A stretch of 64,000 nt of DNA, taken from assembly GCA_019914945.1 (NCBI GenBank), contig CM034109.1:9044479-9108478 (forward strand), given 5' to 3'. Shown piece after piece: positions 63,313 through 64,000 of the stretch (positions are counted from its first letter, which is position 1; each line of letters opens with the position of its first letter). The translations under genes and the position numbers were made by a program. Origin of the DNA: Typha latifolia (Eukaryota > Streptophyta > Magnoliopsida > Poales > Typhaceae). The notes beneath the pieces are model-generated. The model saw only the letters and a program-made list of their open reading frames with translations, searched no databases and was not told the origin of the DNA.

Positions 63313-64000
63313 TATATATATAATATTGAATTTAATTTATTACGAATACACGCCGTTGACCAAATAAAAGTTGTCACGTTAGGTTGATTCCCGTGTGAGG
63401 AAGCGCATACCGTGGGCTTTTTATTATATATATTTTTAGGACATTTATAAAATATACCCAATGTTTTCTATTTATTATTATTTACATCTCATTAAGTGGT
63501 TATTTACCATTTTCGACCCCAATATTTTACTTTTATTTTTTTGTCTGAAAAAAAAAAAACCTAATGTTAATCTACTTAATCGATGAATACTATATAGGTG
63601 AATTAAATTGAACAATACATGAATAATAACTATAACTAATTGACACGAGTCAATCTGCTATACTCACCTTTTGCATGATATTGCTGTCCGCAAGATATTT
63701 CTAAGACATTTTTGGTAAGGTGTTAATAAAAATAAAGACAAAGAATAACTTGTTTTTAATAAATTTTCCTTTTTTTAAAGCAATTTTTAAAATAAAATTA
63801 AATGGTTCCAAATTTCCAATGCATGGCTTGCAGCTCACATAAAGAAAGCTACTCATAATATTCTTTTCATGAAGCCAGCTTTGGTAGTTGACTTTGGAAA
63901 GATTCATATGGTAATCAATTACACAGTGTTATAAGATTGTTAAATAGGGCTTCTCATTAATAAGTATTAGTTTCCTTGGGTATTCCCATAATCGTATTGA
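63313..64000. other. AT-rich flank, no gene seen
   Basis: AT-rich sequence upstream of GFT1. The region near 63432-63590 has poly-T/poly-A and [22 protein letters not shown] words typical of decayed repeats. No frame with a recognisable product was found. Confidence 0.5.

Overview
The window is nuclear DNA of a flowering plant, very probably a non-grass commelinid monocot. This rests on spliced genes with GT-AG introns, the gene families present, very GC-rich short-intron or intronless genes (receptor kinase, GRAS, sugar transporter) set in AT-rich spacer, and abundant AT and CT microsatellites. The species cannot be fixed from sequence alone. No prokaryotic, CRISPR or viral features were seen, and no tRNA or rRNA gene was recognised.

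Layout, left to right. 1-8.7 kb: most of a LEUNIG transcriptional corepressor gene (minus; its 3' end lies off the left edge). 13.1-19.1 kb: a 12-exon plastid bile-acid:sodium symporter family gene (BASS1 type, minus) with a transposon-like insertion in one intron. 19.9-20.1 kb: a decayed piece of plastid DNA resembling the rps12 trans-spliced intron. 22.7-25.5 kb: a two-exon leucine-rich-repeat receptor pseudokinase (plus). 28.9-30.8 kb: a PPR editing-factor gene of the CRR21 type (minus) that appears to lack its C-terminal E region. 31.5-38.1 kb and 42.5-49.2 kb: two head-to-tail full-size ABCG/PDR transporters (minus), each rebuilt as 24 exons with matching structure and open frame (1440 and 1446 residues). 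49.2-58.9 kb: a gene-poor stretch with a 677-bp hAT-like element, a SINE with 19-bp target-site duplications, fragments of other elements and a perfect 252-bp (CT)n tract. 58.9-60.5 kb: an intronless DELLA-like GRAS gene with a DGLLA motif in place of DELLA. 62.1-63.2 kb: an intronless Golgi GDP-fucose transporter (GFT1 type, minus).

The genes do not form one pathway. The window is ordinary plant gene space whose interest lies in gene evolution: a segmental tandem duplication of the ABCG locus whose upstream spacer can still be aligned in order, a DELLA paralogue with an altered gibberellin-perception motif, a truncated organelle RNA-editing factor, a GC-AG intron in LEUNIG and several datable insertions. 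I did not find a convincing wholly new biological system. Exon boundaries were placed by reading splice signals and frame by hand and were checked for phase across each gene; family assignments come from recognition, not database searches.
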